A stretch of DNA of 64,000 bases from Stutzerimonas stutzeri. Lineage in GTDB: Bacteria > Pseudomonadota > Gammaproteobacteria > Pseudomonadales > Pseudomonadaceae. Below the pieces are notes generated by a model that made no database searches, was not told the DNA's origin, and saw only the letters and a program-made list of their open reading frames with translations. The DNA lies in contig NZ_CP036186.1 of NCBI RefSeq assembly GCF_015291885.1, positions 3,920,001-3,984,000 on the forward strand, in the 5' to 3' direction. This document shows positions 1 through 12,343 of this stretch, piece by piece (position 1 is the stretch's first letter; the number at the start of each line of letters is the position of its first letter). The translations under genes and the position numbers were made by a program.

Positions 1-72
1 CTTTCAACCGCTTCCGATCAACCCGACCGAAGCCACCAACAGGACTCAACCACCACCCTGTCAGCCCGGCGC

Positions 73-197
73 ATTCTACTCGAATTCGCCATCCGTGCAA
101 CCCTTTTATTTAGCTAACCTTTTGATTTACAAGAGGTTTTGCTTGAGGACTGCGCCGGAAGTGGTGCGCATTATAGGGGCCTGGAAATTACCGTCAA
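73..197 (-). promoter_or_regulatory. Tandem sigma70 promoters P1 and P2 of an rRNA operon lying beyond the left edge
   Basis: On the minus strand P1 has -35 TTGACG (192-197), a 16-base spacer and a perfect -10 TATAAT (170-175). P2 has -35 TTGCAC (95-100), a 16-base spacer and -10 TAGAAT (73-78). Both are followed by GC-rich discriminators (GCGCACC, GCGCCGG), as is usual for stringently controlled stable-RNA promoters. In P. aeruginosa an rRNA operon lies immediately downstream of tyrZ in the same direction, and that arrangement fits here. The TGA of tyrS lies inside the P1 -35 box. No rRNA sequence is visible in the window, so the target operon is inferred. Confidence 0.75.
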
Positions 198-1411
198 CCG
201 TTTATTTCAGTTTTATCTGACTTCAGCGAAACGCGCGCAAACGACTTCTTACCCGCCTGGCAGACATGGGTGGCGCCAAGCTTGAACATGAAGGTGCGAT
301 CCACCACCTCCCCGTCAACGCGCACACCTCCAGCACCCAACAGATCGCGGGCCATAGCGGCATTCCTAACGAGAGCAGCCTTATTAAGCACCGAAGAAAT
401 CGGCATATCCTGATCGGACACCAACTCAACTTCAGGCAGATCTTCGGGGAGCTCACCATCCCTCATTCTATTACCCGCGGAGCGGTGCGCGGCCGCTGCC
501 GCCTCCTCCCCATGAAAACGCGCGACGATCTCCTCTGCCAACTTGATCTTGATATCACGCGGATTAGCACCTCGGCCGACGTCGGCGCGAAGCTCGCCAA
601 TATCCTCCTCCGACCGGAAGCTAAGAAGCTCGAAATAGCGCCACATAAGAGCATCAGGAATCGATACTAGCTTGCTGTACATTACGCCCGGCAGCTCCTG
701 GATGCCGACATAATTGCCGAGCGACTTGGACATCTTCTTGACGCCATCGAGCCCTTCCAGCAACGGCATAGTCACTACACACTGCGACGCCTGTCCATAA
801 GCGCGCTGCAGCTCTCGCCCCATCAGAAGATTGAATTTCTGATCGGTCCCACCTAGCTCGATGTCGGCCTTCAGTGCCACCGAGTCATAACCCTGGACCA
901 GCGGATAGAGAAACTCATGAATGGCGATTGGCTGATTAGTGGAGTAACGCTTGCTGAAGTCGTCGCGCTCGAGCATGCGCGCCACCGTGTACTGTGAGGC
1001 TAGCCGGATGAAGTCGGCAGGCGTCAGCCTGTCCATCCATGACGAATTGAATGCGACCTCAGTCTTGGCCGGATCCAATATCTTGAAAACCTGAGCCTTG
1101 TAGGTTTCAGCGTTCTCAAGGACCTGCTCCCGCGTGAGCGGCGGCCGTGTTGCGCTTTTGCCACTTGGATCACCAATCATTCCAGTGAAATCCCCTATAA
1201 GGAAGATCACGTGATGCCCCAGCTCCTGCAGTTGACGCATCTTATTAATGAGCACCGTGTGGCCGAGATGAAGATCGGGAGCGGTAGGGTCGAATCCGGC
1301 CTTGACTCGCAAGGGCTCGCCTCGCTCAAGCTTGGCTACAAGCTCCGACTCGACGAGCACCTCATCAGCGCCCCGCTTTATCACCGACAACTGCTCTTCA
1401 ACCGACTTCAT
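194..1411 (-). CDS. tyrS: Tyrosyl-tRNA synthetase (TyrZ-type)
   Basis: Class I aminoacyl-tRNA synthetase of 405 aa that charges tRNA-Tyr in the cytoplasm. The HIGH-like motif HLGHTVL, the KMSKS loop ([14 protein letters not shown]) and a C-terminal S4-type RNA-binding domain ([20 protein letters not shown]) are all present. The start MKSVEEQL is preferred to an ATG 11 codons upstream because the family begins there. The long variant with the insert [15 protein letters not shown] matches the second P. aeruginosa enzyme (tyrZ, PA0668), and the neighbours agree. It is divergent from the M23 gene, and its stop overlaps the rrn P1 promoter. Confidence 0.95.
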   Translation of the reverse strand: MKSVEEQLSVIKRGADEVLVESELVAKLERGEPLRVKAGFDPTAPDLHLGHTVLINKMRQLQELGHHVIFLIGDFTGMIGDPSGKSATRPPLTREQVLENAETYKAQVFKILDPAKTEVAFNSSWMDRLTPADFIRLASQYTVARMLERDDFSKRYSTNQPIAIHEFLYPLVQGYDSVALKADIELGGTDQKFNLLMGRELQRAYGQASQCVVTMPLLEGLDGVKKMSKSLGNYVGIQELPGVMYSKLVSIPDALMWRYFELLSFRSEEDIGELRADVGRGANPRDIKIKLAEEIVARFHGEEAAAAAHRSAGNRMRDGELPEDLPEVELVSDQDMPISSVLNKAALVRNAAMARDLLGAGGVRVDGEVVDRTFMFKLGATHVCQAGKKSFARVSLKSDKTEING

Positions 1412-1595
1412 GGCAAGCCTCGTACCATTATCAAAGGGCGACAACCTTACAAGATCGCAAGCCGATTACAAGCCACCTACTTGCACCGGCTGGCAGACTA
1501 GCAGTCACAAGGGTTGCCTCCTAAGGCCTTTGCTTATATTTTAGACAGTTATTTCCCGTGCAAAAACATGCCAGAAGCCTAATGATGCCATCCAA

Positions 1596-4102
<2,507 letters not shown>

Positions 4103-4110
4103 GACTTCAA

Positions 4111-4136
4111 ACGAAAACGCCGTGCATTGCACGGCG
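4111..4136 (-). terminator. Intrinsic terminator after erpA
   Basis: A perfect 8-bp stem (CGCCGTGC / GCACGGCG) with a 3-base loop is followed on the minus strand by TTTTCGTTT. It lies between the convergent ends of anmK and erpA and could also slow plus-strand transcription. Confidence 0.7.
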
Positions 4137-4153
4137 CTCAAGCTGAGGAAACG

Positions 4154-4504
4154 TCAGATAGAAAACGACTGACCACAACCGCAAGTGGTAGTGGCATTCG
4201 GATTTTTGATCACGAAACGAGAGCCCTCCAATCCCTCTTGATAGTCGACTTCCGCGCCAGCCAAATACTGATAGCTCATCGGGTCGACCACGAGGCTCAC
4301 ACCTTCCCGCTCGATAATCGTATCGTCGTCGGCTACATCCTCATCGAATGTGAAGCCGTACTGGAAACCTGAGCACCCGCCGCCCGTGACGAACACCCGC
4401 AACTTCAGGCGCGGATTACCCTCCTCATCGACGAGGCTCTTCACCTTGCTCGCAGCCCCCTGACTGAACTGGATGGCGGTGGGCGTGAAGGATTCGACAC
4501 TCAT
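4154..4504 (-). CDS. erpA: Iron-sulfur cluster insertion protein ErpA
   Basis: A-type Fe-S carrier of 116 aa that delivers clusters to apo-proteins in the cytoplasm. The three family cysteines are present: one in [11 protein letters not shown] and the CGC pair in [12 protein letters not shown]. Length and C-terminus are typical. It is monocistronic-looking and convergent with anmK; the order anmK-erpA-argC matches P. aeruginosa. Confidence 0.95.
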   Translation of the reverse strand: MSVESFTPTAIQFSQGAASKVKSLVDEEGNPRLKLRVFVTGGGCSGFQYGFTFDEDVADDDTIIEREGVSLVVDPMSYQYLAGAEVDYQEGLEGSRFVIKNPNATTTCGCGQSFSI

Positions 4505-4617
4505 TGGGATCTCCTGGCGTGAAACGCCCTACTGCATTGACGGCGCATTATCGGCTTTCCTGACAAAACCGGTCAACTATTCGACCGGTAGCGGTGTACT
4601 AGATCGAAACGCCGCTG

Positions 4618-5652
4618 TTACGGCAACAGCGCGACATTGCCAAGCCCCAATCGCTCGTCGAGGTCAAACAGGATATTCATATTCTGGATCGCCTGCCCAG
4701 ATGCGCCTTTCACCAGATTGTCGATCACCGACAGCACAACAACCAGGCTTCCACCCTGTGGGCGGTGCACCGCGATGCGACACACATTTGCACCACGTAC
4801 GCTGCGCGTCTCCGGGTGGCTACCAGCCGGCATTACGTCGACAAAGGGCTCATCAGCATAACGCTGCTCATAGAGGCGCTGTAGATCAACTGAAGTGTCA
4901 GCGACAGTAGCGTACAACGTGGCATGGATGCCGCGAATCATCGGAGTTAGGTGCGGGACGAAGGTCAGCCCGATGTCACCTTGGGCAGCTCGGCGCAGCC
5001 CTTGACTAATCTCCGGCAGATGACGATGCCCCTTGACCGCGTAGGCCATCATGCTTTCGCCGGCCTCAGTGAACAGGGACCCGATCTTCGCCGCGCGCCC
5101 GGCGCCGCTGACCCCCGACTTGCAGTCCGCAATCAAGCGTGAGGAATCGGCGAGACCGTTTTCGAGCAATGGGAGGAAGCCCAGCTGGGTGGCGGTCGGA
5201 TAGCAGCCTGGAACAGCTATCAAACGAGCCGTCCTGATCTGTTCGCGATTGACCTCCGGTAACCCATAGACCGCTTCTGGAAGCAAGTCAGGCGCGCCAT
5301 GAGCCTGGCCGTACCATTTTGCCCACTCCTCAGCATCCTGCAGGCGGAAATCTGCGGACAGATCAATCACCCGTGTTCCAGCCCCCAACAGCTCACCGGC
5401 CAGCGCATGGGCTACGCCATGGGGCGTCGCAAAGAACACCACGTCGCAAGCGCCCAGGGTCGCTGCATCCGGAATGCTGAAGGCAAGGTTGTCGTAGTGG
5501 CCTCGCAGGTTGGGATACATGTCAGTGACCTTCACCCCATCTTCAGAGCGGGAGGTGATCACGGCGACCTCGGCCTGTGGATGCTGAGCAAGCAGGCGCA
5601 ACAACTCGACGCCCGTATAGCCTGTGCCACCAACGATACCGACCTTGATCAT
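4618..5652 (-). CDS. argC: N-acetyl-gamma-glutamyl-phosphate reductase
   Basis: Third step of arginine biosynthesis: NADPH-dependent reduction of N-acetylglutamyl phosphate to the semialdehyde. The 344-aa protein has a Rossmann start ([18 protein letters not shown]) and the catalytic cysteine in [15 protein letters not shown]. Length is that of the long bacterial form. It is divergent from hemJ. Confidence 0.96.
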   Translation of the reverse strand: MIKVGIVGGTGYTGVELLRLLAQHPQAEVAVITSRSEDGVKVTDMYPNLRGHYDNLAFSIPDAATLGACDVVFFATPHGVAHALAGELLGAGTRVIDLSADFRLQDAEEWAKWYGQAHGAPDLLPEAVYGLPEVNREQIRTARLIAVPGCYPTATQLGFLPLLENGLADSSRLIADCKSGVSGAGRAAKIGSLFTEAGESMMAYAVKGHRHLPEISQGLRRAAQGDIGLTFVPHLTPMIRGIHATLYATVADTSVDLQRLYEQRYADEPFVDVMPAGSHPETRSVRGANVCRIAVHRPQGGSLVVVLSVIDNLVKGASGQAIQNMNILFDLDERLGLGNVALLP

Positions 5653-5779
5653 GACGTACCCTCAACTAAAAACTTAAAGCGCGATGATAAGGCTGCTTTG
5701 GCCCCGGGCCAACCGGCGGGATGACGGAGCCGACCCCAGCCACTACTATCGACGTATTCGCCCTGCAAGGATTCAAACG

Positions 5780-6208
5780 ATGCTCTACCTCTGGCTCAAA
5801 GCACTACACATCATCGCGGTCGTCTGCTGGTTTGCTGGCCTCTTCTATCTCCCCCGCCTGTTCGTCTACCACGCGATAAGTGAAGACCAGCCTAGTCGTG
5901 AGCGCTTCAAAGTCATGGAGCGCAAGCTATACCGGGGCATCATGCTCCCATCGATGATTGCAACGCTGGTGTTCGGGCTATGGATGCTCATGCTCAACCC
6001 CGGATTGTTCGGCATGGGCGGCTGGCTCCACGCCAAGCTGGCGCTAGTGCTTTTGCTGGTCGGTTACCATCACGTATGTGGCGCGCAGATGAAACGCTTT
6101 GCCCGAGACGAAAACACCCATGGGCACGTCTTCTATCGCTGGTTCAATGAGATCCCAGTTATCTTTCTAATAGCCATCGTAATTTTCGTGGTGGTCAAGC
6201 CATTCTGA
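5780..6208 (+). CDS. hemJ: Protoporphyrinogen IX oxidase HemJ
   Basis: A 142-aa integral membrane protein with four predicted membrane helices, the HemJ (UPF0093) family. It oxidises protoporphyrinogen IX to protoporphyrin IX in haem synthesis. The conserved N-terminal histidine (KALHIIAVVCWFAG) and the following FYLPRLFVYH are visible. The start at MLYLWLKAL fits the family; an in-frame extension upstream is not conserved in style. It lies between argC (divergent) and the DUF805 gene, as in P. aeruginosa. Confidence 0.88.
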   Translation: MLYLWLKALHIIAVVCWFAGLFYLPRLFVYHAISEDQPSRERFKVMERKLYRGIMLPSMIATLVFGLWMLMLNPGLFGMGGWLHAKLALVLLLVGYHHVCGAQMKRFARDENTHGHVFYRWFNEIPVIFLIAIVIFVVVKPF

Positions 6209-6340
6209 GACCACTGACGCTTACCAGCAGGACCAAGCAGCAATGTGTTATCTAGCTCGGAGTCTTGGGTAAACCTTGTTGTTTCGGCCAAGCAGGCCCT
6301 CTAATCTGCAGCCACCATTCAGTCGTGACATGGACGCCAC

Positions 6341-7291
6341 ATGCTAGAAGCCCAATTCAAGATCGTCTTCAATGGCGAACTGATGCCCGAAGTGCCACTT
6401 GAGGTTGCCAAGTCGAACCTGGCAACGCTGTTCAAGACAGATCTGAACAAGGTCGAGCGCCTGTTCAGCGGCCAGGTGACCACCATCAAGAGCAACCTGA
6501 GCAGTGATCAGGCTGATAAATACCTTGGGGCATTGCACCGCGCCGGCGCCAAGGCGACCAAAGAGCCGGAGCGCCTCACACCCGCATTGAGCCTAATGCA
6601 GACTGAAGAAGAGCTGGCAGCGAACACTGCTCAATCTACAGCCGCATCCATGGCCTGCCCAAAATGCGGACATACCCAGACCCAATCCAGTGAATGTGCG
6701 GCTTGCGGCATCATTATCGAGAAGTACCTGGCTCGTCAGGCACAGGTGCGCGACGGTATCTCGCAAAGCAAAAGCGTCGCGGCCTCGCCGTATTCGCCGC
6801 CGTCAGCAAACGTCGGCGAGGCCATGCCACTGTACGGCGAGCTCAAGCCGTTCTCGGTCACAGGCCGAATCGGCCGACTGCGCTATCTCGCCTGGTCGCT
6901 GGTCATAATGGTCGCAGCAGCAGGGCTCTTCGGTGTTGCTGCGGTCATCATGGCAGTATCCAGCACTGCGGGCTTGCTCTGCATGGGCCTGATCGGCATC
7001 GGCATGCTGGTAGTCAGCGTGCAGATTGGCATCCAACGGCTACATGACTTCGGCTGGTCCGGCTGGCTGATCTTGTTGAATCTGGTCCCATTCCTAGGCA
7101 GCCTATTCCCGTTCGTCATGCTACTGATGCCCGGGAGCCGCGAGGTCAACCACTACGGTTCGCCACCGCCCCCCAACAGCCGTTCAGTAAAAGTGCTTGC
7201 TGCACTGTGGTTGGTGCTCATCGTTTCCGGCCTGGTAGCGGCGTTGACCGTCCCAGCACTCGTAGGGCTGGGCAACGGAAACAGCCTTTAA
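6341..7291 (+). CDS. DUF805 membrane protein with N-terminal zinc-ribbon region
   Basis: Four parts are visible in this 316-aa protein: an N-terminal domain of about 80 aa, a CxxC...CxxC zinc ribbon (CPKCGHTQTQSSECAACG, about residues 106-125), a short linker, and a C-terminal DUF805 region with about four membrane helices ending near residue 312. DUF805 proteins are inner-membrane proteins of unknown function. The FGWSG signature typical of DUF805 is present (RLHDFGWSGWLIL). The gene stands alone, convergent with the AAA ATPase. No specific role can be assigned. Confidence 0.75.
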   Translation: MLEAQFKIVFNGELMPEVPLEVAKSNLATLFKTDLNKVERLFSGQVTTIKSNLSSDQADKYLGALHRAGAKATKEPERLTPALSLMQTEEELAANTAQSTAASMACPKCGHTQTQSSECAACGIIIEKYLARQAQVRDGISQSKSVAASPYSPPSANVGEAMPLYGELKPFSVTGRIGRLRYLAWSLVIMVAAAGLFGVAAVIMAVSSTAGLLCMGLIGIGMLVVSVQIGIQRLHDFGWSGWLILLNLVPFLGSLFPFVMLLMPGSREVNHYGSPPPPNSRSVKVLAALWLVLIVSGLVAALTVPALVGLGNGNSL

Positions 7292-7308
7292 TCGCAGCGG
7301 GCCGCAGC

Positions 7309-8787
7309 TCAGTCGGCCTGCACCGTACGACCCTGGGCCCACTCCCGCAGCGCGGCCAGCCGCTCAGCCATGACGACCGACAAAGGCGATGTTGCACGGA
7401 TGCAGTCGAGCAACATCTGCTGATCGACCTGCCGTTGCCGAGCCTGACCGGCATAGACGGCACTCACCACGACCTGCTCGATCTCGGCACCGGAGAAACC
7501 GTCGCAGGCCTCAGCGAGCGCGATCAGACCCAAACTATCAGGCCGCAGCTCGCGGCGAGCGAGATGGATTCGGAAGATATCCGCTCGGGTCGCCAGATCC
7601 GGCAGGTCAACGAAGAACAGCTCATCGAAGCGCCCCTTTCGCAATAGTTCCGGCGGCAGCCGATCGACCGCATTCGCAGTGGCAACCATGAATACCGGGG
7701 CGGTACGCTCCGCCATCCAGGTCAATAGCGTCCCCAGCACTCGCTGACTGACGCCGCCATCCATATCACCCGTCGCCAGACCTTTTTCGATCTCATCCAT
7801 CCACAGCACGCAGGGCGCCATCTGCTCGGCCAACGTCAGCGCATCACGCAGATTACGCTCTGTCTCGCCAAAGTACTTGTTGTACAAGCAGGCAAAATCC
7901 AGCCGCAACAATGGCAAACCCCACAACCCTGCCACCGCCTTGGCAGCGAGGCTCTTGCCTCCCCCTTGAATGCCGACCAGCATCACGCCCCGCGGCAAAT
8001 CATCACCCTGCCCACTTAGGAAGGCGCCCTGCCGCTCCCCTAGCCAGCGTTTGAAATTAGCCAACCCTCCCACTTCCGCGAAGCGGGCAGTTTCGTATTC
8101 GAAACCCAGTACGCCGTCGAGGCCAAGAAGTTGAAACTTGCTGCGATTGAGTTCGGGAAGGTCTTCCTGAGTGATGGCGCCGTCATCACAAATGACATTG
8201 CGCGCCAGCGCCCGCGCCTCAGCATGGCTCAGGCCGCGCAGATTTTTTACCACTTGCTGAAGGGTTCGATTATCGGTACGCACCCGTGCTCCGCGATTAC
8301 GTTCGCTCCAGCGGGCTGCCTCCTCACGAACGATGGCAAGCAGCTCCTCCTCAGCCGGAAGCGAAAGGCTGAACCGCGCGGCGTAGCGTTGAACCTCGGG
8401 CGGGAGTTTGAGCGCATGCGACACCAGCACGAGGGTTGGTGCTTCAGGCGCCTCGCTCATTGCAATATCCTTGAGCAGCCGCACCAACTTTGGCTCCTCA
8501 AGAAACGAGTGAAGATCACAGAAGACATACAAATTTGCACGGGGATCGTGCTTCACCAGCTTCAGCGCCGACTCCGGCACGTAGCTTTCTTCACCGCCCT
8601 GCAGGTCACCACCAAAAGACAAATGACGCAGCCCCTCGGTGACGGACCAAACGTAGAAGCCAAGCCCCTGCCGAACGGCAAGGCCGGTCAGCGTCTCGAG
8701 CACCCTGCGCTCATCCCATGACTCGACCAGCACCAGCTTGACCCGCGACTCCAGAACCAAACCCAGATCATGTATATCGTTCTTCAC
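7309..8787 (-). CDS. AAA+ ATPase, FtsH/Cdc48-like, GTG start
   Basis: A 492-aa cytoplasmic ATPase equivalent by position to PA0657. The N-terminal ~220 residues are family-specific. The AAA module follows, with Walker A GIQGGGKS, Walker B VLWMDEIEKG, sensor 1 in MVATANAVDRLPPELLRKGR and an arginine finger, then a lid domain. No protease or membrane segment is seen. The start is a GTG at 8785-8787 preceded by GAGGTGAT. The substrate is unknown. Confidence 0.85.
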   Translation of the reverse strand: MKNDIHDLGLVLESRVKLVLVESWDERRVLETLTGLAVRQGLGFYVWSVTEGLRHLSFGGDLQGGEESYVPESALKLVKHDPRANLYVFCDLHSFLEEPKLVRLLKDIAMSEAPEAPTLVLVSHALKLPPEVQRYAARFSLSLPAEEELLAIVREEAARWSERNRGARVRTDNRTLQQVVKNLRGLSHAEARALARNVICDDGAITQEDLPELNRSKFQLLGLDGVLGFEYETARFAEVGGLANFKRWLGERQGAFLSGQGDDLPRGVMLVGIQGGGKSLAAKAVAGLWGLPLLRLDFACLYNKYFGETERNLRDALTLAEQMAPCVLWMDEIEKGLATGDMDGGVSQRVLGTLLTWMAERTAPVFMVATANAVDRLPPELLRKGRFDELFFVDLPDLATRADIFRIHLARRELRPDSLGLIALAEACDGFSGAEIEQVVVSAVYAGQARQRQVDQQMLLDCIRATSPLSVVMAERLAALREWAQGRTVQAD

Positions 8788-8864
8788 ATCACCTCCCTGT
8801 ACAACTCACCCTGGCATAAATGCCCTGATACACTGTGTGGCCGACTCTCTTCTGGAGAACCGTC

Positions 8865-9206
8865 ATGGACTGTCTATTTTGCAAGATCGTGGACGGGGAA
8901 ATTCCCGCGCGCAAGCTATACGAAGATGATCAGCTTATTGCCTTCCACGACATTGCTGCCCAAGCTCCGGTGCACTTTTTAGTCATTCCAAAAGCACACA
9001 TAGCCACATTGCATGATCTGAATGACGAGCAGGACAAGGCACTGGCCGGCCACATCCTTCTCACTGCGCAGCGTCTGGCGAAAGAGCAAGGCTGTCAGGA
9101 CGGTTTCCGCGTGGTGATGAACTGCAACGACCTTGGTGGGCAGACGGTCTATCACATCCATATGCACGTACTCGGTCAGCGCCAAATGCATTGGCCGCCA
9201 GGCTGA
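8865..9206 (+). CDS. HIT-family nucleotide-binding hydrolase (HinT-like)
   Basis: This 113-aa protein has the histidine-triad signature HIHMHVLG near the C-terminus and the N-terminal CLFCKIVDGEIP of the HinT branch. Family members hydrolyse purine nucleoside phosphoramidates and aminoacyl-adenylates in the cytoplasm. The ATG at 8865 follows TGGAGAA; an upstream in-frame start would add ten residues unlike the family. Equivalent by position to PA0656. Confidence 0.92.
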   Translation: MDCLFCKIVDGEIPARKLYEDDQLIAFHDIAAQAPVHFLVIPKAHIATLHDLNDEQDKALAGHILLTAQRLAKEQGCQDGFRVVMNCNDLGGQTVYHIHMHVLGQRQMHWPPG

Positions 9207-9272
9207 TAGCGAGCGTACCCGACAATGCAGCACATCGCCTTGCCAGCGGTCTCATCTTGTACCGGAGGACAC

Positions 9273-9920
9273 ATGCCCAGCCAACGCCACTACTCCCCAG
9301 CTGACCGCTTGCTGATGCAAGCCGATGCAGCATTACGGACACTGCTGCCCTTCAGTGGCCAACCGGGTCGGCCGTCGCCGGCACTGCTTAAGAGCGAAAC
9401 TGAGCTCAGCGAGAGTGACACCCGGCATGTAGCAGGCTTGATGCGCATAAACCACACTGGAGAAGTCTGCGCGCAGGCACTGTATCAAGGGCAAGCGCTG
9501 ACAGCTCGGCTACCTCAGGTCCGCCAGGCGATGGAGCAGGCAGCAGACGAGGAAATCGATCATCTGGCTTGGTGCGAACAACGCATTCGCCAACTCGGTA
9601 GCCATACCAGTGTGCTCAATCCGCTGTTCTATGGGCTGTCATTCGGTATCGGCGCGTCTGCCGGCCTGATCAGCGATCGCATTAGCCTAGGCTTCGTCGC
9701 CGCCACAGAGGATCAAGTCTGCAAACATCTTGACGAACATCTGGACCAGATCCCGGCGAGCGATGAAAAGTCGCGCGCCATTCTAGAGCAGATGCGTGAG
9801 GATGAAGAGCATCACTCCACCGCCGCCATCGAGGCCGGCGGCCTACGATTCCCTGCGCCGGTGAAGTTCGGCATGAGCCTGGTTTCCAAGGTCATGACCA
9901 AGGCAACGTACCGCATCTGA
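9273..9920 (+). CDS. coq7: 2-nonaprenyl-3-methyl-6-methoxy-1,4-benzoquinol hydroxylase
   Basis: Di-iron monooxygenase of 215 aa for a late hydroxylation in ubiquinone synthesis. Carboxylate-bridged di-iron ligands are seen as E in [12 protein letters not shown], the pair EEIDHL, E in [11 protein letters not shown] and EDEEHH. Start at 9273 follows a strong GGAGG. The order HIT-coq7-speD is that of P. aeruginosa. Convergent with speD. Confidence 0.94.
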   Translation: MPSQRHYSPADRLLMQADAALRTLLPFSGQPGRPSPALLKSETELSESDTRHVAGLMRINHTGEVCAQALYQGQALTARLPQVRQAMEQAADEEIDHLAWCEQRIRQLGSHTSVLNPLFYGLSFGIGASAGLISDRISLGFVAATEDQVCKHLDEHLDQIPASDEKSRAILEQMREDEEHHSTAAIEAGGLRFPAPVKFGMSLVSKVMTKATYRI

Positions 9921-9939
9921 TTCTGGCTAAAGGTCAAAC

Positions 9940-9966
9940 AAAAGGGGGCCGGAGCGCCCTCTTTAC
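9940..9966. terminator. Candidate bidirectional terminator between coq7 and speD
   Basis: An imperfect hairpin (AAAGGGGGC ... GCGCCCTCTTT) sits between convergent genes, with an A-tract before and short T-tract after it. Confidence 0.5.
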
Positions 9967-9990
9967 TTGAAATGGCACCGAATGCTAACC

Positions 9991-10788
9991 CTAGCGCGGC
10001 ATGTTTCGGGCATAGAAGATCTCCAGCATCTCGTGACGCAGCCGCTCCTCGACCTGTTTGCGCTGTTCCTGCGATAGATTGCTGGTCGCGTCACCGAACA
10101 GGTAGTTCTCCAGCTCGAAATCCTTGAGCAGCATCTTGGTGTGGAACAGGTTCTCCTGATACACGTTCACATCGGTCATCTGATAGGCCGAGCGCGTGTC
10201 ATCGGACAGGTAATTCTGGATCGAATTGATCTCGTGATCGATAAAGTGTTTCTTTCCTGCGACATCACGCGTGAACCCGCGCACTCGATAATCTACGGTG
10301 ACGATGTCAGAGTCGAACTGGTGGATTAGATAGTTGAGTGCCTTCAGCGGCGAAATCACACCACAAGTCGAAACATCAATATCAACGCGAAATGTGGCGA
10401 TGCCATCCACCGGATGAATTTCAGGATAGGTGTGCACCGTGATGTGGCTCTTATCGAGATGCGCAACGATCGTTTCCGGCAATGGGCCCGGTGACTCCTC
10501 AATCTGGCTATCGGTAGGGGTCACTGGCTGTTCGGAGATCAGCATCGTCACGCTGGCGCCTTGCGGCTCGTAATCCTGGCGAGCAATGTTCAGAATATTG
10601 GCACCAATGATTTCGACAACATCAGTCAGAATCTGCGTCAGCCGCTCAGCATCGTACTCTTCATCAATGTACTGTACGTACGCCTGCTGATCCTCAGAGG
10701 TCTCGGCATAACAGATGTCGTAAATGTTGAAGCTCAAGGTCTTGGTCAGGTTATTGAACCCATGGAGCTTGAGTTTGCTTTTCACCAT
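9991..10788 (-). CDS. speD: S-adenosylmethionine decarboxylase proenzyme, long bacterial form
   Basis: Makes decarboxylated SAM for spermidine synthesis. The 265-aa length equals that of the E. coli-type class 1A enzyme. The self-cleavage site that produces the pyruvoyl group is [11 protein letters not shown] (cut before the Ser). Start [15 protein letters not shown] at 10788 is conserved; the upstream in-frame extension is not. Located between coq7 (convergent) and osmC. Confidence 0.95.
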   Translation of the reverse strand: MVKSKLKLHGFNNLTKTLSFNIYDICYAETSEDQQAYVQYIDEEYDAERLTQILTDVVEIIGANILNIARQDYEPQGASVTMLISEQPVTPTDSQIEESPGPLPETIVAHLDKSHITVHTYPEIHPVDGIATFRVDIDVSTCGVISPLKALNYLIHQFDSDIVTVDYRVRGFTRDVAGKKHFIDHEINSIQNYLSDDTRSAYQMTDVNVYQENLFHTKMLLKDFELENYLFGDATSNLSQEQRKQVEERLRHEMLEIFYARNMPR

Positions 10789-10913
10789 TGGGAAACACTC
10801 TTTTGGTGCGGTTTGACCGCGTGATTTGAGCACGCCCGTCACATAGCGAAGCATCTGCGTGGGACGGTAAATCTTTTCGCACCGGCGATTGCGGCTTTGC
10901 GTCAAACGAAATA

Positions 10914-10932
10914 GCCCCGAATAAGTCGGGGC
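10914..10932 (-). terminator. Intrinsic terminator after the OsmC-family gene
   Basis: A 7-bp GC stem (GCCCCGA / TCGGGGC) with 5-base loop is followed on the minus strand by TATTTCGTTT. It separates the osmC-like gene from speD. Confidence 0.6.
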
Positions 10933-11014
10933 GTATTACGCGGAGTACCCGCGCGTCGACACCAGAAGTGGGGCGACTTCCCGCGGGGACAAAACAGCCC
11001 GGAGTGGCGCGCAG

Positions 11015-11437
11015 TCAGTCGAGCTGCACGATTTCGTATGCATGGGTGATCTCGACACCGGCGCGTACAAGCATGATTGAGGCTGAACAGTACTTTTCTG
11101 CCGACAACTCAACTGCACGCTTGACCTGAGCTTCCTTCAGCCCACGCCCCTTAACGACGAAACGCAGATGGATCTTGGTGAATACCTTGGGATCTTCGGA
11201 GGCCCGCTCGGCCTCAACGAAGGCTTCGCAACTATCCACAGCCTGCCGCGACTTTTTCAAGATACTCACTACATCGAAGTTGCTACAGCCACCCAGGCCC
11301 AACAACAGCATCTCCATTGGCCGTACGCCTAGATTTCGACCACCATTTTCGGGCGGCCCGTCCATTACGACGACATGGCCACTGCCGGACTCGCCGAGAA
11401 ACATGGCACCGTCGACCCATTGAATGCGCGCTTTCAT
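11015..11437 (-). CDS. OsmC/Ohr-family protein
   Basis: A 140-aa OsmC-fold protein of the YhfA type. The two redox cysteines of the family are present in GLGGCSNFDVVSILKK and EKYCSASIML. Family members reduce organic or fatty-acid hydroperoxides, but the YhfA branch has no proven substrate. Start MKARIQWVDG is preferred to the longer reading frame. Divergent from vfr, equivalent to PA0653. Confidence 0.88.
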   Translation of the reverse strand: MKARIQWVDGAMFLGESGSGHVVVMDGPPENGGRNLGVRPMEMLLLGLGGCSNFDVVSILKKSRQAVDSCEAFVEAERASEDPKVFTKIHLRFVVKGRGLKEAQVKRAVELSAEKYCSASIMLVRAGVEITHAYEIVQLD

Positions 11438-11650
11438 CGCCAACTCCAATACAGACAAGGCGAATAGCTTAACATGGGCCTCCAAATCGTCAGCGACCAT
11501 GCACGAGACTAAAGGTGCGTTGACCCACACGTTTCGCCTGTCGCAACTTTGCAACTGCTCCGCCTTGGTCTGTTAAGCTCACGAAAGCTGAATGACAGCC
11601 ACATATAACAATAATCAGTCTTTATTGAATACTTATCCGGGACCCACAGC

Positions 11651-12295
11651 ATGGTAGCTATCTCTCTTACGCCCAAGATAAAGAATATCGACAAGTTGCT
11701 CGCCCACTGCCATAGACGGCGATACACGGCGAAGAGCACGATCATTTACGCAGGCGACCGTTGCGAGTCGCTTTTTTTCATCGTCAAAGGCTCGGTCACC
11801 ATTCTTATCGAGGATGACGACGGCCGCGAAATGATCATTGCCTATCTGAACGCCGGCGACTTTTTCGGAGAGATGGGGCTTTTCGAGAAGGAAGGAACGG
11901 AAAAGGAACGCAGCGCCTGGGTCCGCGCAAAGACCGAATGCGAAGTGGCCGAACTCAGTTACGCAAAGTTCCGCGAGCTGACCCAGCAGGACCCGGACAT
12001 CCTTTACGCACTTGGTAGTCAGATGGCTGAGCGTCTGCGCAATACCACACGCAAAGTCGGCGACCTAGCGTTCCTGGACGTTACCGGCCGCGTCGCACGT
12101 ACCTTGCTCGACCTGTGCAAGCAGCCCGATGCAATGACTCATCCGGACGGCATGCAGATCAAGATCACCCGCCAGGAAATCGGCCGTATTGTCGGCTGCT
12201 CCCGCGAGATGGTCGGCCGAGTACTCAAGAGCCTGGAAGCTCAGGGTCTCGTCTTCGTCAAAGGCAAGACCATGGTGGTATTCGGTACTCGCTGA
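11651..12295 (+). CDS. vfr: Vfr, cAMP-responsive CRP-family regulator
   Basis: A 214-aa CRP homologue with N-terminal cyclic-nucleotide domain (phosphate-binding cassette [11 protein letters not shown] ... ERSAWVRAK) and C-terminal winged helix with recognition helix in [20 protein letters not shown]. In pseudomonads Vfr controls virulence, type IV pili and quorum sensing. Neighbours (osmC, trpC) agree with PA0652. Confidence 0.95.
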   Translation: MVAISLTPKIKNIDKLLAHCHRRRYTAKSTIIYAGDRCESLFFIVKGSVTILIEDDDGREMIIAYLNAGDFFGEMGLFEKEGTEKERSAWVRAKTECEVAELSYAKFRELTQQDPDILYALGSQMAERLRNTTRKVGDLAFLDVTGRVARTLLDLCKQPDAMTHPDGMQIKITRQEIGRIVGCSREMVGRVLKSLEAQGLVFVKGKTMVVFGTR

Positions 12296-12303
12296 TCCCG
12301 TAA

Positions 12304-12343
12304 GACCGCTACCTGCCGGCGCACAATGCGCAGGCAGGCGGTC
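12304..12343. terminator. Candidate hairpin terminator between vfr and trpC
   Basis: Interrupted long stem GACCGC-x-CTGCC ... GGCAG-GCGGTC between convergent genes; it reaches the trpC stop codon. No clear T-tract, so Rho-independent function is uncertain. Confidence 0.4.
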
